In this document: in pieces, positions 32,795 through 41,185 of the stretch
Position numbering within the stretch: position 1 is the first letter of the stretch
Layout: every line of letters begins with the position of its first letter
DNA from: Planctomycetota bacterium
GTDB lineage: Bacteria > Planctomycetota > UBA8742 > UBA2392
Assembly (NCBI GenBank): GCA_016722065.1
Contig: JADKGX010000002.1
Location: forward strand, 434,001-498,000
Length of the DNA stretch: 64,000 bases
Direction of reading: 5' to 3'
Notes under the pieces: model-generated
Seen by the model: the letters and a program-made list of their open reading frames with translations, nothing else
Databases searched by the model: none
What the model was told of the DNA's origin: nothing
Made by a program: the position numbers and the translations under genes

Positions 32795-34144
32795 TTACTT
32801 GTCTTCCTTGACGGCCACGGGCTTGCCAGCCAGCACGTCCAGGGCGGCATTCAGCTGGCGGTCTTCAAAGTTCCACCACTTGCTGGTTTCGGCAATCTTC
32901 GCAAGGTTGTAGCGGGCTTGACGCGTCAACATGCGGGCGCGCACCTGTTCGCGTTCGCCCTGTTTGTAGGGCACCAGCAGGTCGGGCAGAATGCCGCCCG
33001 GTTCGCCGTGGTCGCCCTTGTGCATCTTGCGCCCCAGCGGCGTGAAGTACTGGGTGGTGGTGATGTTCAGTGAATAACGCGGGTCGGTGTCGATGTTAAA
33101 GATCGTCTGCACAATGCCCTTGCCAAAGGTGCGCTCGCCCACAATGAACACGCGGCCGTAATCGCGCATCGCGCCCGAGAAAATCTCTGATGCACTGGCC
33201 GTGCCGCCATCGACCAGCAGCACCACGGGCAGGTCCGTCAGCGCGGTGTCGTCTTTGGTGCGGTATTCGTGGTCATACTTGCGGTTGCTTTCGCGGTTGC
33301 TTTTCGTGAACACGATCAGCGCGTCCTTTTCACGCAGCAGCGAATCGGCCATGTCCACCGCGGGCGGCACGCGGCCGCCGCCATTGAAGCGCAGGTCGAC
33401 CACGTAGCCTTCCACACCTTGTTTGCCCAGGTCGTTGATCGCGTCGCGAAACTGTTCAAACGTGTTGGCGTTGAATTCGGCCACTGCCAGATAGCCAAAG
33501 CGCTTGCCGCCGCGCGACTCCACGTGCACGTCGTTGACGCTGTATTGCACCACGCGCGAACGGGTGACCTCAATGTCCAGCTTTTGCGCCTTGGGGTCGT
33601 TGGCCTTCTTGGGGTCGCCGCCGCGGGCAATCGAAAGCTTCACGACCGTGCCTTCGCGTTCGCTGATAATGCGCTGGCGGCTGGCCGCGCTGGGCTGGCC
33701 AAGAATGGAAACGCCGTCGACGCCCACAATCACGTCATCGGCCAGCAGGCCCGCCTTTTCGCCGCCGCCGCCGGCTTGCACGGTGGTAATGCGAATGCTG
33801 CCGTCTTCGTTGTTTTCAATCTGGCAATCAATGCCAAAGAATTGCCCGCGCAGGTCAAGGTCCTGGCTTTTGGCCTCTATGGGCGGGTTCAGGTGCGTGT
33901 ACCGATCACCCGTGCCCTCGGCCAGACCCACCAGGGCCTGGTCGGCCAGTTGCTGTTCGTCGATTTCACCGTCGTAGTGATCCAGCAATTTCTGGCGCAC
34001 TTCCAGGTACAGCGCGAACTCCTTGTCCAGACCTTCTTTGGTCGAAGGCCCGGCCGCGGGCTTGTTGGCGAAAAACAGCAACAGCACGCCCGCAATCACG
34101 AACACAGGCAGAAAACCAAACGTAATCACGAAGTAGCGGTTCAT
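32795..34144 (-). CDS. C-terminal processing protease (S41 family)
   Basis: A 449-residue CtpA/Tsp-type serine protease with an uncleaved N-terminal membrane anchor (VITFGFLPVFVIAGVLLLFF), a PDZ region (about 100-175, GEKAGLLADDVIVGVDG) and the S41 catalytic core. The Ser-Lys dyad is present: S317 in GGTASASEIF and K342 in ERTFGKGIVQT. The substrate-binding strand VDLRFNGGGRVPPAVD is normal. Such proteases trim or degrade periplasmic proteins from their C-termini. It follows the rhomboid-like gene by 21 bp, so the two membrane-associated proteins are likely co-expressed. Confidence 0.92.
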   Translation of the reverse strand: MNRYFVITFGFLPVFVIAGVLLLFFANKPAAGPSTKEGLDKEFALYLEVRQKLLDHYDGEIDEQQLADQALVGLAEGTGDRYTHLNPPIEAKSQDLDLRGQFFGIDCQIENNEDGSIRITTVQAGGGGEKAGLLADDVIVGVDGVSILGQPSAASRQRIISEREGTVVKLSIARGGDPKKANDPKAQKLDIEVTRSRVVQYSVNDVHVESRGGKRFGYLAVAEFNANTFEQFRDAINDLGKQGVEGYVVDLRFNGGGRVPPAVDMADSLLREKDALIVFTKSNRESNRKYDHEYRTKDDTALTDLPVVLLVDGGTASASEIFSGAMRDYGRVFIVGERTFGKGIVQTIFNIDTDPRYSLNITTTQYFTPLGRKMHKGDHGEPGGILPDLLVPYKQGEREQVRARMLTRQARYNLAKIAETSKWWNFEDRQLNAALDVLAGKPVAVKEDK

Positions 34145-34165
34145 GCGTTTCTACACCCGGCAATT

Positions 34166-35146
34166 CTACACCCTGCGTTTCTTGCTTTGGTCGTCCAGGA
34201 AAGTCCGGTCGCTGCGGCTCAAGGCCGCAATACCCTCACGGCTGATCTTATCCAGGATTCCATCCAGGCGCTTCTGGTCAGCATCAATCCCGGCGCGACG
34301 TCTTTCTGTTTCGGCTTTTTCCTTTTCGTCGGCCTTGCGGTTCTCAATCAATGCCCGTGCCACCGGGTCCACGTCTTCGGGCTTGTTGCCACGGCGGTTC
34401 CAGGCCTCGGTGAAGCTGCCCGGTGCGGGGGCAGGAATGCGGCCACGCGACTTCAGAAAACTCATGTACCCCACGCCCAAAAGCAGGCCACACAACAACT
34501 GGCTGGGGCTGCGCGTCACCGCGCCACCGGAGAAAACACCCGTCAGCAGCGAAAGCCCGGCAAGGATCCCGGCCAGCCCAAGCACCAAGGGCCGCAGTTG
34601 CCAGCCCATGATCGTGCGCTGGTGCGGGGCAATCCAGGCCACACTGACCATCATCGCAATCAGCCCGCCACTGGGGCCCAAAATGACACTGGTTCGCCCG
34701 GGCACCAGCAACGGGTCCAACAACCCGGCCAGCACGCCACTCAGAGCACAGGCAACAACAAGCAGCAGGATGTAGCGCCGGGTGCCGAACAATTCTTCCA
34801 CCATGCGGCCAATGAAGAACACACCCAGGCAATCAAACACCAGGCCCACAATGTTGCCTGAAAGCAGCCAGTGCGTGGCCAGTTTCCAGTGGCCCGGCGC
34901 AAAACCGCGCGCCCAGGGCGCAACATCGGCCGAAGTCAGCACAAAGATGCGCGCCACCCAGGAGGCGTTGGAAGACCCCCCGTCCAGAAACTCGGCGCTG
35001 GCAAAATCCATGCTGTTGGCGGCAATCAACGCGCCGACAAACACCGAAACCAGCACAATCAACAGGCCCTTGGTGGCCGGGTCCACGCCAGGCGAAAGCT
35101 CAAACTTGGGCTTGCTTTGAAAGTAGTCGCGGTCTTCGTAGCCCAT
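34166..35146 (-). CDS. Rhomboid-like membrane protein, probably catalytically dead
   Basis: A 326-residue polytopic protein with the rhomboid fold: HWLLSGNIVGLVFDCLGVFFIG resembles TM2, the GPSGG motif of TM4 is present (candidate nucleophile serine), and a C-terminal cytoplasmic tail ends LDGILDKISREGIAALSRSDRTFL, like the helical tail common in planctomycete rhomboids. In TM6 the expected histidine of the AHLGG motif is missing: the segment reads SPSQLLCGLLLG. The TM2 asparagine is also replaced by aspartate. The Ser-His dyad is therefore broken, and the protein may bind rather than cut membrane proteins (iRhom-like). It precedes the CtpA gene by 21 bp. Confidence 0.78.
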   Translation of the reverse strand: MGYEDRDYFQSKPKFELSPGVDPATKGLLIVLVSVFVGALIAANSMDFASAEFLDGGSSNASWVARIFVLTSADVAPWARGFAPGHWKLATHWLLSGNIVGLVFDCLGVFFIGRMVEELFGTRRYILLLVVACALSGVLAGLLDPLLVPGRTSVILGPSGGLIAMMVSVAWIAPHQRTIMGWQLRPLVLGLAGILAGLSLLTGVFSGGAVTRSPSQLLCGLLLGVGYMSFLKSRGRIPAPAPGSFTEAWNRRGNKPEDVDPVARALIENRKADEKEKAETERRRAGIDADQKRLDGILDKISREGIAALSRSDRTFLDDQSKKRRV

Positions 35147-35272
35147 GGACCTATCTCAACGCCCCGCACTGCATTTGCGCAACAGTTGTCCGTTGGTGTG
35201 ACTTGACTTGCACTTGATTGCACGGGAGTAAAACTATCGCTTCAACTAGTTAAGTCCGTGTAAATTTAGCCC

Positions 35273-35301
35273 TTGGGTACAGGACCGATTTTCTCTAAAT
35301 T
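35273..35301 (+). promoter_or_regulatory. Candidate promoter of the HD-GYP gene
   Basis: TTGGGT (35273-35278), exact 17-bp spacer, TAAATT (35296-35301), in an AT-rich 250-bp divergent gap (35147-35396). It would give a leader of about 90 bases to the GTG at 35397. Confidence 0.5.
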
Positions 35302-35396
35302 CTTGCCATCAGAACGCCGGGCACGACCGATAATTTTGTCGGACCATCCAGGTCCCACTTTTTAGATCGTGCCCCCCGCATGTCGCAGGAGCGCCG

Positions 35397-37007
35397 GTGA
35401 AGGCGGAGTTTACCATCCGTGGCGGGACTCGTGATGCCAACAAAATCACGCTGAGTCCTCATGCCAAAATGACCTTCGGGCGGTCCCCGAGCTGCGACGA
35501 ACGATTCACCGAAGAGTCCTTCAGCCGCACCCACTTTCAGGTCGAAGGCAAAGGCTCGTTCTTTCTTCTGACTGACCTGCAAAGCAGCACCGGCACCACC
35601 GTCAACGGCAAGGCCGTGGCCAGCAAAATTCTGCACTCCGGCGACCGCATTGTGGCTGGCGGCGTGGAGTTCTCGTTCCGCACCGTAGAAACTCCCACAC
35701 ACAAACTGGCGGCCCACAGCGGCCTGCTGGACGCAGACTTGACCGTGCGTTCGGTAACGTTTGAGCGCAACTACGAAGACGGCGCCTTCACGCTGGAAGA
35801 CACCGCAAAGGCTGAATCGCCCGACCGCGGCAACAGCGAAGACGCCCCGGAATTGCTCAAGCGCGCCCGCGCCGCGCTGCAAACGGTGTATCACGTCGGC
35901 AACCTGGTCTACACGCAATCCAGCCTGGACAAGGTCTGCCACACCATCATGGATACAGCCATGGAGGTGCTGGAGCCCGACCGCGGTTTTCTGGTCATGT
36001 ACGACCCTGACCAGAAGGTTCTGGAACCCGTGGTTGTTCGCCGCCGCAAAAGCAGCGCCCCCGGCAGCTCGCGCACCAGCACACGCATTCTGCGCGCCGC
36101 CGACGACGAACTGACGTTGTGCCGGCCGATCCTGCTGTATTCGGTCAAGAAGGGCTTGAGTGTTATCTCCGGCGCGGTCTACCCCGAAACCGGCGACACC
36201 AACAGCAAGCACATCAAGAGCGCGATTTGTGTGCCCGTGCGCACGAACACCGACATCATTGGCGCGCTGTACCTGGACCGCGTCGACAACGACACGCCCT
36301 TTCGATCCCACCAGCTTGAGCTTCTGGCAGCCCTCGGCCGCCAAGCCGGCATTGCCATCGAACGCGCCCGCATGTTGGAAGACATGGAGGGCCTGTTCTA
36401 TTCCTGCGTGCGCGCGCTGGTCAGCAGCATTGAAGCCAAAGACCAGTACACCCACGGCCACAGTGAGCGCGTGACGGCCTTTGCGGTAACCCTGGCCGAA
36501 GAAATGACGCTGGACGCCGAAACCCTGGACAACGTGCGCCTGGGCGCGCTGCTGCATGATGTGGGCAAGATCGGCGTGGCGGAAAAGATTCTGACCAAGC
36601 CTTCGCGCCTGACACCCGATGAAGTCAAGGTGATCCGCATGCACCCCGTGCGCGGCGCGGAAATCTTGAGCCATATTCGCAACATTCCGGGCGTGGTGGC
36701 AGCCGTGAAGTACCACCACGAAATGTTCAACGGCCTGGGTTACCCCGATGGCCTCAATGGCACCGAAGTTCCCCAAACCGCGCGCATTGTGGCGCTGGCT
36801 GACGCCTTTGACGCCATGACCAGCAACCGCAGCTATCGCAGAAACTTTGACGTGGACGAAGCGATCAGCGAGTTCACGCGTTGCAGTGGCGACCAGTTCG
36901 ACCCCGAAGTCTGTGAAGTCATGATCAAGCTGCTGCGCGACGGCCGCATCATTCCGTGCAACGAGCTGTTCGCCAAAGGCATCGACATCAGCAAGTCGAT
37001 CTACTAG
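35397..37007 (+). CDS. FHA-GAF-HD-GYP signalling phosphodiesterase
   Basis: A 536-residue signalling protein. An N-terminal FHA domain (about 5-95: MTFGRSPSCDERF, FSRTHFQVEG, SSTGTTVNGKAV) should bind phosphothreonine. A GAF domain covers about 155-325. The C-terminal HD-GYP domain has HSERVTAF, the metal-binding HDVGKIG and HHEMFNGLGYPDGL, and is predicted to hydrolyse cyclic di-GMP or a related dinucleotide. The GYP triplet is intact. The GTG start has AGGAG upstream. The combination would link Ser/Thr-kinase signalling to cyclic-dinucleotide turnover. No kinase or diguanylate cyclase is adjacent. Confidence 0.9.
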   Translation: MKAEFTIRGGTRDANKITLSPHAKMTFGRSPSCDERFTEESFSRTHFQVEGKGSFFLLTDLQSSTGTTVNGKAVASKILHSGDRIVAGGVEFSFRTVETPTHKLAAHSGLLDADLTVRSVTFERNYEDGAFTLEDTAKAESPDRGNSEDAPELLKRARAALQTVYHVGNLVYTQSSLDKVCHTIMDTAMEVLEPDRGFLVMYDPDQKVLEPVVVRRRKSSAPGSSRTSTRILRAADDELTLCRPILLYSVKKGLSVISGAVYPETGDTNSKHIKSAICVPVRTNTDIIGALYLDRVDNDTPFRSHQLELLAALGRQAGIAIERARMLEDMEGLFYSCVRALVSSIEAKDQYTHGHSERVTAFAVTLAEEMTLDAETLDNVRLGALLHDVGKIGVAEKILTKPSRLTPDEVKVIRMHPVRGAEILSHIRNIPGVVAAVKYHHEMFNGLGYPDGLNGTEVPQTARIVALADAFDAMTSNRSYRRNFDVDEAISEFTRCSGDQFDPEVCEVMIKLLRDGRIIPCNELFAKGIDISKSIY

Positions 37008-37099
37008 CCCCAAAATTCCAGCACACCAGGCAAGGGCGCAGCGATAAGCCGTGCAGGCGCCCACACGGGCAAACCCGACATTCCTAAAGGGCAAGCAGG

Positions 37100-37125
37100 G
37101 GGTGGGCCCGACAATCCTGTCGGGC
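37100..37125 (+). repeat. Dispersed 26-bp palindromic element, copy 2
   Basis: Identical over 26 bases to the inverted copy at 27282-27307; palindromic core CCCGACAATCCTGTCGGG. It lies in the 376-bp gap 37008-37383, which holds no gene. Confidence 0.75.
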
Positions 37126-37137
37126 AGGCCGACCACG

Positions 37138-37273
37138 GGCGGGGATAAACCCCGCCCCTACGGGCCGCCGCGTTCGACCCGTGGTTATCCGGGTTCGATC
37201 CGTGGTTATCCGTGGTTCGATCTGAGGTTCGTTCCGTGGTTATCTGTGTCTATCCGTGTTTATCCGTGGTTAA
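37138..37273 (+). repeat. Palindrome followed by degenerate GTGGTTATCCG repeats
   Basis: A GGCGGGGATAAACCCCGCC palindrome is followed by several imperfect copies of GTGGTTATCCG with variants (TATCTGTG, TATCCGTG) up to 37273. A related reverse-complement fragment, AGCCACGGATGACACGGATC, lies at 38409-38428. This resembles a widespread non-coding minisatellite type. Confidence 0.65.
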
Positions 37274-37383
37274 AGCCGTTAGCCGTTAGCCCCTAACCCA
37301 AACCCCATTTTCATCACCCTGCCGACCCGCTTCCCGCCGCCTTTTCTCTCGAATTTGTCGCTTGGGGTGTCCCCCAACGCGCC

Positions 37384-38322
37384 ATGTTTCGGGAGCCTGT
37401 CTTGCTCGAACACGACATTCCACCTGTCCTGAACGCACACATCGAGTACTGGCGCAACCGGTGCAAGGACGGCTCACGCCCTAAAATCGTCTCCAAGGAA
37501 ATGTTGATTCCCTGGTGCAGCACCGACACCCCGCCCGGCGAGCCCGCTTTCAAACCCGAAGACCCCTGGCAGGCCGAAGCCGAGACGCTCAACGAGAAAG
37601 CCCAGCGCGAACACCTGCAGCGCCTGCAACTGTGCGTGGATTTTCACCAGCAGATGCTCAAGGCCGGACTCGCCCAGTTGCAAGCCAACGCGACCAGCGA
37701 GGCCAAAGTCGCGCAAGAACGCGAACCTGCACCCGAACCTGCGCCCGCACCCGAACCTGAACCCGCACCTGAACCTGCACCCGCCTCTGCCCCTGCCCCT
37801 GCACCCGCCCCCAAGCGCGTTCGCCTGGCCAACCCGCAAATCAAGCCGCTGTCGATTCTCACACTGGCGGCGCGTTCGGCCAAAGAACTTCCCAAGGCCT
37901 CGGCGGAGTTGCTGCAGGCCCAGCTCAAGCACAACCGCGTGGCCGCCGACGCCCAGATGCGGCGTGATTTCATGCTCGATCGCGCGGTCGCCATCGTGAC
38001 CGACACGATGATGCACATGGATGACACCTTCAAAGAAGTCGGCTTTGGCAACTGGATGCCGTTTCGCTTTCCGGACCAGTGGCTCATGTTCGGCGGCCTG
38101 ATGCAGCGCGTGCTGGCGGCGCACGGTTTGATGCACGCCGACACACCCGAGGCCTACAAAAGGCTGCTGGAAGAAACCCCGCCGATCACAGAAATCGCAG
38201 AAGGAGCGCTGATTCCGCCACAAAGCATAGGCCAGGGTTTCCGGGCCCGCGAACTGCCAACCTTCAAGGCGCTGATCGCAAGAATCATGGACATCAGGGC
38301 CAATCGAGGCCCACCCAAATGA
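37384..38322 (+). CDS. Uncharacterised protein with PE/PA-rich linker
   Basis: A 312-residue protein not recognised as any family. The N-terminal ~110 residues are mixed helical (HIEYWRNRCKDGSRPK, LQRLQLCVDFHQQMLKAGLAQL). A low-complexity linker of alternating proline, glutamate and alanine (EPAPEPAPAPEPEPAPEP) spans about residues 116-142. The C-terminal part is helical with a conserved-looking aromatic stretch (EVGFGNWMPFRFPDQWLMFGGLM). No signal peptide or membrane segment is seen. Codon use matches the neighbours. It stands alone between two repeat-rich gaps; no operon partner. Confidence 0.6.
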   Translation: MFREPVLLEHDIPPVLNAHIEYWRNRCKDGSRPKIVSKEMLIPWCSTDTPPGEPAFKPEDPWQAEAETLNEKAQREHLQRLQLCVDFHQQMLKAGLAQLQANATSEAKVAQEREPAPEPAPAPEPEPAPEPAPASAPAPAPAPKRVRLANPQIKPLSILTLAARSAKELPKASAELLQAQLKHNRVAADAQMRRDFMLDRAVAIVTDTMMHMDDTFKEVGFGNWMPFRFPDQWLMFGGLMQRVLAAHGLMHADTPEAYKRLLEETPPITEIAEGALIPPQSIGQGFRARELPTFKALIARIMDIRANRGPPK

Positions 38323-38445
38323 TCGCCTGTTGACAAGTCAAGACCAGCCCCGCCCGCAAGGGCGGGGGCGACGGCAACTTGATGAATCAATTCAAGGCCA
38401 CGGCGTTTAGCCACGGATGACACGGATCAGCGCTGGGTGACATTT

Positions 38446-38471
38446 GGGTGGGCCCGACAATCTTGTCGGGC
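38446..38471 (+). repeat. Dispersed 26-bp palindromic element, copy 3
   Basis: Same element as at 27282-27307 and 37100-37125 with one C-to-T change; it also shares the preceding ATTT with the first copy. A GC-rich hairpin (CCCCGCCC/GGGCGGGG around 38350-38369) lies upstream, after the uncharacterised gene. Confidence 0.7.
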
Positions 38472-38506
38472 TGCTTTCTTGCCGCCTGCGACTGCGCTTT
38501 TCCGGG

Positions 38507-39148
38507 TCAGTTGCCGATGCGCAGCGACTTGACTCGCTGGGCGTAGTCGCCGCTGAACACGTAGCTGCCGGCCACCAGCACATTGGCGCCTGCGGCTACG
38601 GCCTGCTTTACGGTTTCGGCATTGATGCCGCCGTCGATTTCAATGTCGAGTTCCGGGGCCAGTGCGCGGGCGGCCTTTACGGTATCCAGCACTTTGGCAA
38701 TGAACTTCTGGCCGCCGAAACCGGGCCACACACTCATGACCAGCAACATCTCAATCTGCTTCAGCCATGGCTTGGCGGCTTCGATGCTGGTGTCCGGGTT
38801 CAGCACCAGGCCGGGCTTGGCGCCTGCCTTGCGGATTGCGTTGAGCGTTTCGGTGATGGGCGCGTTGCTTTCCACGTGGATCGTAATGATGTCGGCCCCG
38901 GCCTTTGCAAAGTCGGCCACGTAACGCTGCGGGTCGGTCATCATCAGGTGGCAATCGAGCGGCTTTTTTGCCACGCGCTTGATCGCCGCAACAACCGGGG
39001 GGCCGATTGTCAGGTTAGGAACAAAGTGGGCGTCCATGACGTCCACATGCAGCAGGTCCGCCCCCGCGGCCTCAATGGCTTCGACCTCGCGCTGGATGTT
39101 GGCGAAGTCGCAGGACAAAAGGGATGGGGCGATTTTGAGGTTCGGCAT
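38507..39148 (-). CDS. rpe: Ribulose-phosphate 3-epimerase
   Basis: Interconverts ribulose-5-phosphate and xylulose-5-phosphate in the pentose phosphate or Calvin cycle. The 213-residue TIM barrel has the family motifs IAPSLLSCDFANI, LHVDVMDAHFVPN, DCHLMMTDP, VMSVWPGFGGQKF and IEIDGGINAETV, with the metal and catalytic residues in place (the catalytic aspartates lie in VDVMD and EIDGG). The ATG at 39148 puts the first barrel strand at the N-terminus. It lies 67 bp downstream of pgk on the same strand, forming a small central-carbon cluster with pgk and the GAPDH gene. Confidence 0.96.
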   Translation of the reverse strand: MPNLKIAPSLLSCDFANIQREVEAIEAAGADLLHVDVMDAHFVPNLTIGPPVVAAIKRVAKKPLDCHLMMTDPQRYVADFAKAGADIITIHVESNAPITETLNAIRKAGAKPGLVLNPDTSIEAAKPWLKQIEMLLVMSVWPGFGGQKFIAKVLDTVKAARALAPELDIEIDGGINAETVKQAVAAGANVLVAGSYVFSGDYAQRVKSLRIGN

Positions 39149-39215
39149 GGGCGGCAATGTTCAATGAACCATGAGCAATGATCAATGGGCAGGTAGCCGC
39201 AACATTGTTCATTGC

Positions 39216-40418
39216 TCATATTCCGCCGACGAGTGCCTCCAGTGCTGGCATGGCCTCGCCTTGCAGCAATGTCAGGCTGGCGCCGCCGCCTGTGCTTACG
39301 TGGCTCATTTTCTTGTCGGCGTGAAAGTGTTCCGCTGCTGCTGCGCTGTCGCCTCCGCCTACTACGCTGAAGGCGCCATTTTGTGTGGCCTCGGCAATGG
39401 CGTTCACCACGATCCGTGTGCCGTTGCTGAAGCGTTCCTTTTCAAACACGCCCATCGGGCCGTTGAACAGGATCGTTTTGGCGGCCAGGATCACGTTGCT
39501 GAAGGCCAGTGCGGTTTTGCCGCCGATATCAAAGGTCGTGAAGTCATCCGGAATATCGCCGCGGTCAATGTGGGCGGTTTCGTCGTCCATGCCGTGGGCA
39601 ATCACGTGGTCTTTGGGCAGGTGAATCGTGACGTCGTTCTGTCGGGCCTTGAGCAGCATGGCCTTGCATTCATCCAGCTTTTCGTTGTCGCACAGGCTTT
39701 TGCCGATCTTGTGGCCTTGGGCCTTGAGAAACGTGTAGGCCATGCCGCCGCCGATGCAGATTTCGTTCACCCTGGAAAGCAGGTTGTTGACCAGCGGGAT
39801 CTTGTCGCTGATTTTTGCGCCACCCAGCACGGCCAGGCAGGGTCGTTTGGGGTTTGTCAGCACCGTGGCAAGCGCCTTTACTTCCTGGGCGACCAGCAGG
39901 CCGGCGGCACAGGGAAGCAGCCTTGCGGGCCAGGTCATGCTGGCGTCGGCACGGTGGCAGGTACCAAAGGCGTCGTTGACATAGACTTCGGCCAGCGATG
40001 CCAGCTCGCGGCCGAAGGCTTCAGCGCCCTTGTTTTCGGCTTTGTGAAAGCGCAGGTTTTCCAGCAGCGTGGCGCGGCCATTGGCCACGTCCAGCACGCC
40101 CTTGCGGACTTGTTCGCCAACGCAATCGCTTTGCAGTGTGACTTCAAAGCCCAGCAGTTCGGAAAGCCGCCGGGCCACAGGCGCCAGCGAGTATTCGGCC
40201 TCAAAGCCTTTGCCTTCGGGGCGGCCCAGGTGACTGGCCAGAATCACCCGCGCACCCTTTTGCAGCAGCAACTGGATCGTGGGCAAGGCCGCAGTAATGC
40301 GGGAATCGCTGGTGATGCGGGTGCCCTGCAGGGGCACATTGAAATCCGCGCGCACAAACACGCGCTTGCCGGCCAGGTCGCCCAGCGCTTCGATGCCCTT
40401 GATTCTGCTGTAATCCAT
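39216..40418 (-). CDS. pgk: Phosphoglycerate kinase
   Basis: Transfers phosphate between 1,3-bisphosphoglycerate and ADP in glycolysis or gluconeogenesis. The 400-residue enzyme has VFVRADFNVP, SHLGRPEGK, LLENLRFHKAE, FGTCHRADAS, LGGAKISDK, FNGPMGVFEKE and SVVGGGDSAAA. The ATG at 40418 is chosen as the first codon of the family N-terminus (DYSRIKGIEALGDL). The stretch LPCAAGLLVAQEV replaces the more common GFLMEKE-type sequence but is within family range. It is followed by rpe and preceded, after a gap, by the histone-like gene and GAPDH on the same strand. Confidence 0.97.
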   Translation of the reverse strand: MDYSRIKGIEALGDLAGKRVFVRADFNVPLQGTRITSDSRITAALPTIQLLLQKGARVILASHLGRPEGKGFEAEYSLAPVARRLSELLGFEVTLQSDCVGEQVRKGVLDVANGRATLLENLRFHKAENKGAEAFGRELASLAEVYVNDAFGTCHRADASMTWPARLLPCAAGLLVAQEVKALATVLTNPKRPCLAVLGGAKISDKIPLVNNLLSRVNEICIGGGMAYTFLKAQGHKIGKSLCDNEKLDECKAMLLKARQNDVTIHLPKDHVIAHGMDDETAHIDRGDIPDDFTTFDIGGKTALAFSNVILAAKTILFNGPMGVFEKERFSNGTRIVVNAIAEATQNGAFSVVGGGDSAAAAEHFHADKKMSHVSTGGGASLTLLQGEAMPALEALVGGI

Positions 40419-40554
40419 GGGGTTTCCCTTTGCGTGGTAATGCCCGGAATGCCCTTTGCAACTTTGCGCACTGGCAAGTGCCAAAGGTCTATCCCGCATT
40501 GGTGATGCGAAAGATTGACAACTTTTGCCAACCATTTTTGGGGCTGGTACGTTC

Positions 40555-40878
40555 TATATAACAGGAAAGGAGACGCGCCAAACCAACTGACGCCACCGAG
40601 CCGAGTTATGGTGGACGGACTTCGAAGCTGCAGGACCCCACGCCTGCAACCCACCCGAATCACCGCCCAGAACTCCGAACATCACAACCCGGCCAGGCAC
40701 CAGAAAACAGGAAGCCGACATCCAGAGTCTCTCCCAAGCTCCACCGCCCCCCGGCTTCTCCCACCAGGCACCCATCCCAACCGTCTCTTTTCACCCGGAC
40801 CTCGCGCAAGCGGGGTCCGGCTGCGATGTGGCCTTTACGCCGGGCCAACAAAAAGACCCGGCCGCTTGGGCCGGGTCT
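40555..40878 (+). ncRNA. Candidate small RNA or unassigned transcript in a 475-bp gap
   Basis: The gap 40419-40893 holds no convincing protein gene. TTTTTG, a 16-bp spacer and TATAAC (40557-40562) could start a plus-strand transcript near 40568, just where AGGAAAGGAG lies without any nearby start codon. The transcript would be C-rich, contain a CCGGACC/GGTCCGG hairpin (about 40798-40820) and end at the hairpin 40855-40877. It does not match RNase P, tmRNA, SRP or 6S RNA patterns that I can recognise. Speculative. Confidence 0.25.
40850..40878 (-). terminator. Terminator of the histone-like gene, possibly bidirectional
   Basis: A perfect 9-bp stem (GACCCGGCC at 40855-40863 with 40869-40877) is followed on the minus strand by TTTTT, 15 bases past the stop of the histone-like gene. 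Confidence 0.8.
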
Positions 40879-40893
40879 CTTGTGCAGTTCTGG

Positions 40894-41094
40894 CTATTCT
40901 TCTTCACCACCGGCACGTGCCTTGGGCGCGGCCTTGCGGGCCGGCTTCCTGGCGGCTTTCTTGGCCGGTTTTGCTGCGGTCTTCCTGGTGGCTTTCTTTG
41001 CAGCCTTCTTGGCTGGCTTCTTTGCAGCTTTCTTGGCTGGCTTGCGGGCAGCCTTCTTGGCCGGCTTCTTGCCGGCTTTCTTCTTCGCGGCCAT
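40894..41094 (-). CDS. Histone H1-like lysine/alanine-rich DNA-binding protein
   Basis: A 66-residue, very basic protein made of KKPAKKA-type repeats (MAAKKKAGKKPAKKAARKP onward), ending in an acidic GGEEE. Composition and repeats match bacterial H1-like proteins (Hc1-type tails, AlgP-type), which bind DNA or RNA through lysines and help compact the nucleoid. There is no folded domain. AGGGGGAATCC precedes the ATG. It has its own terminator and sits between the GAPDH and pgk genes, so it may be co-transcribed with GAPDH. Such repeats are prone to length change. Confidence 0.75.
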   Translation of the reverse strand: MAAKKKAGKKPAKKAARKPAKKAAKKPAKKAAKKATRKTAAKPAKKAARKPARKAAPKARAGGEEE

Positions 41095-41185
41095 GGATTC
41101 CCCCTGGTTGAATGAGCAATGACGCCCGGCACTTTTACATTCGCCTGCTTTGCGCGCCAGACGCCCGGTTGTTTGTCTGCTGTTG

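Noticed and set aside
37138..37273. Repeats with TTATCCG considered as DnaA boxes and a possible origin
   Set aside because: The sequence is TTATCCGTG rather than TTATNCACA, the array is degenerate and 12 kb from dnaA; it matches a common non-coding minisatellite type.
37100..38471. Palindromic repeats considered as a CRISPR array
   Set aside because: Copies are far apart, are palindromic through the whole core, have no regular spacers and no cas genes nearby.
40515..41111. 198-codon plus-strand frame across the gap and the histone-like gene
   Set aside because: It runs through the terminator and antisense to the lysine-rich gene; composition is that of a shadow.
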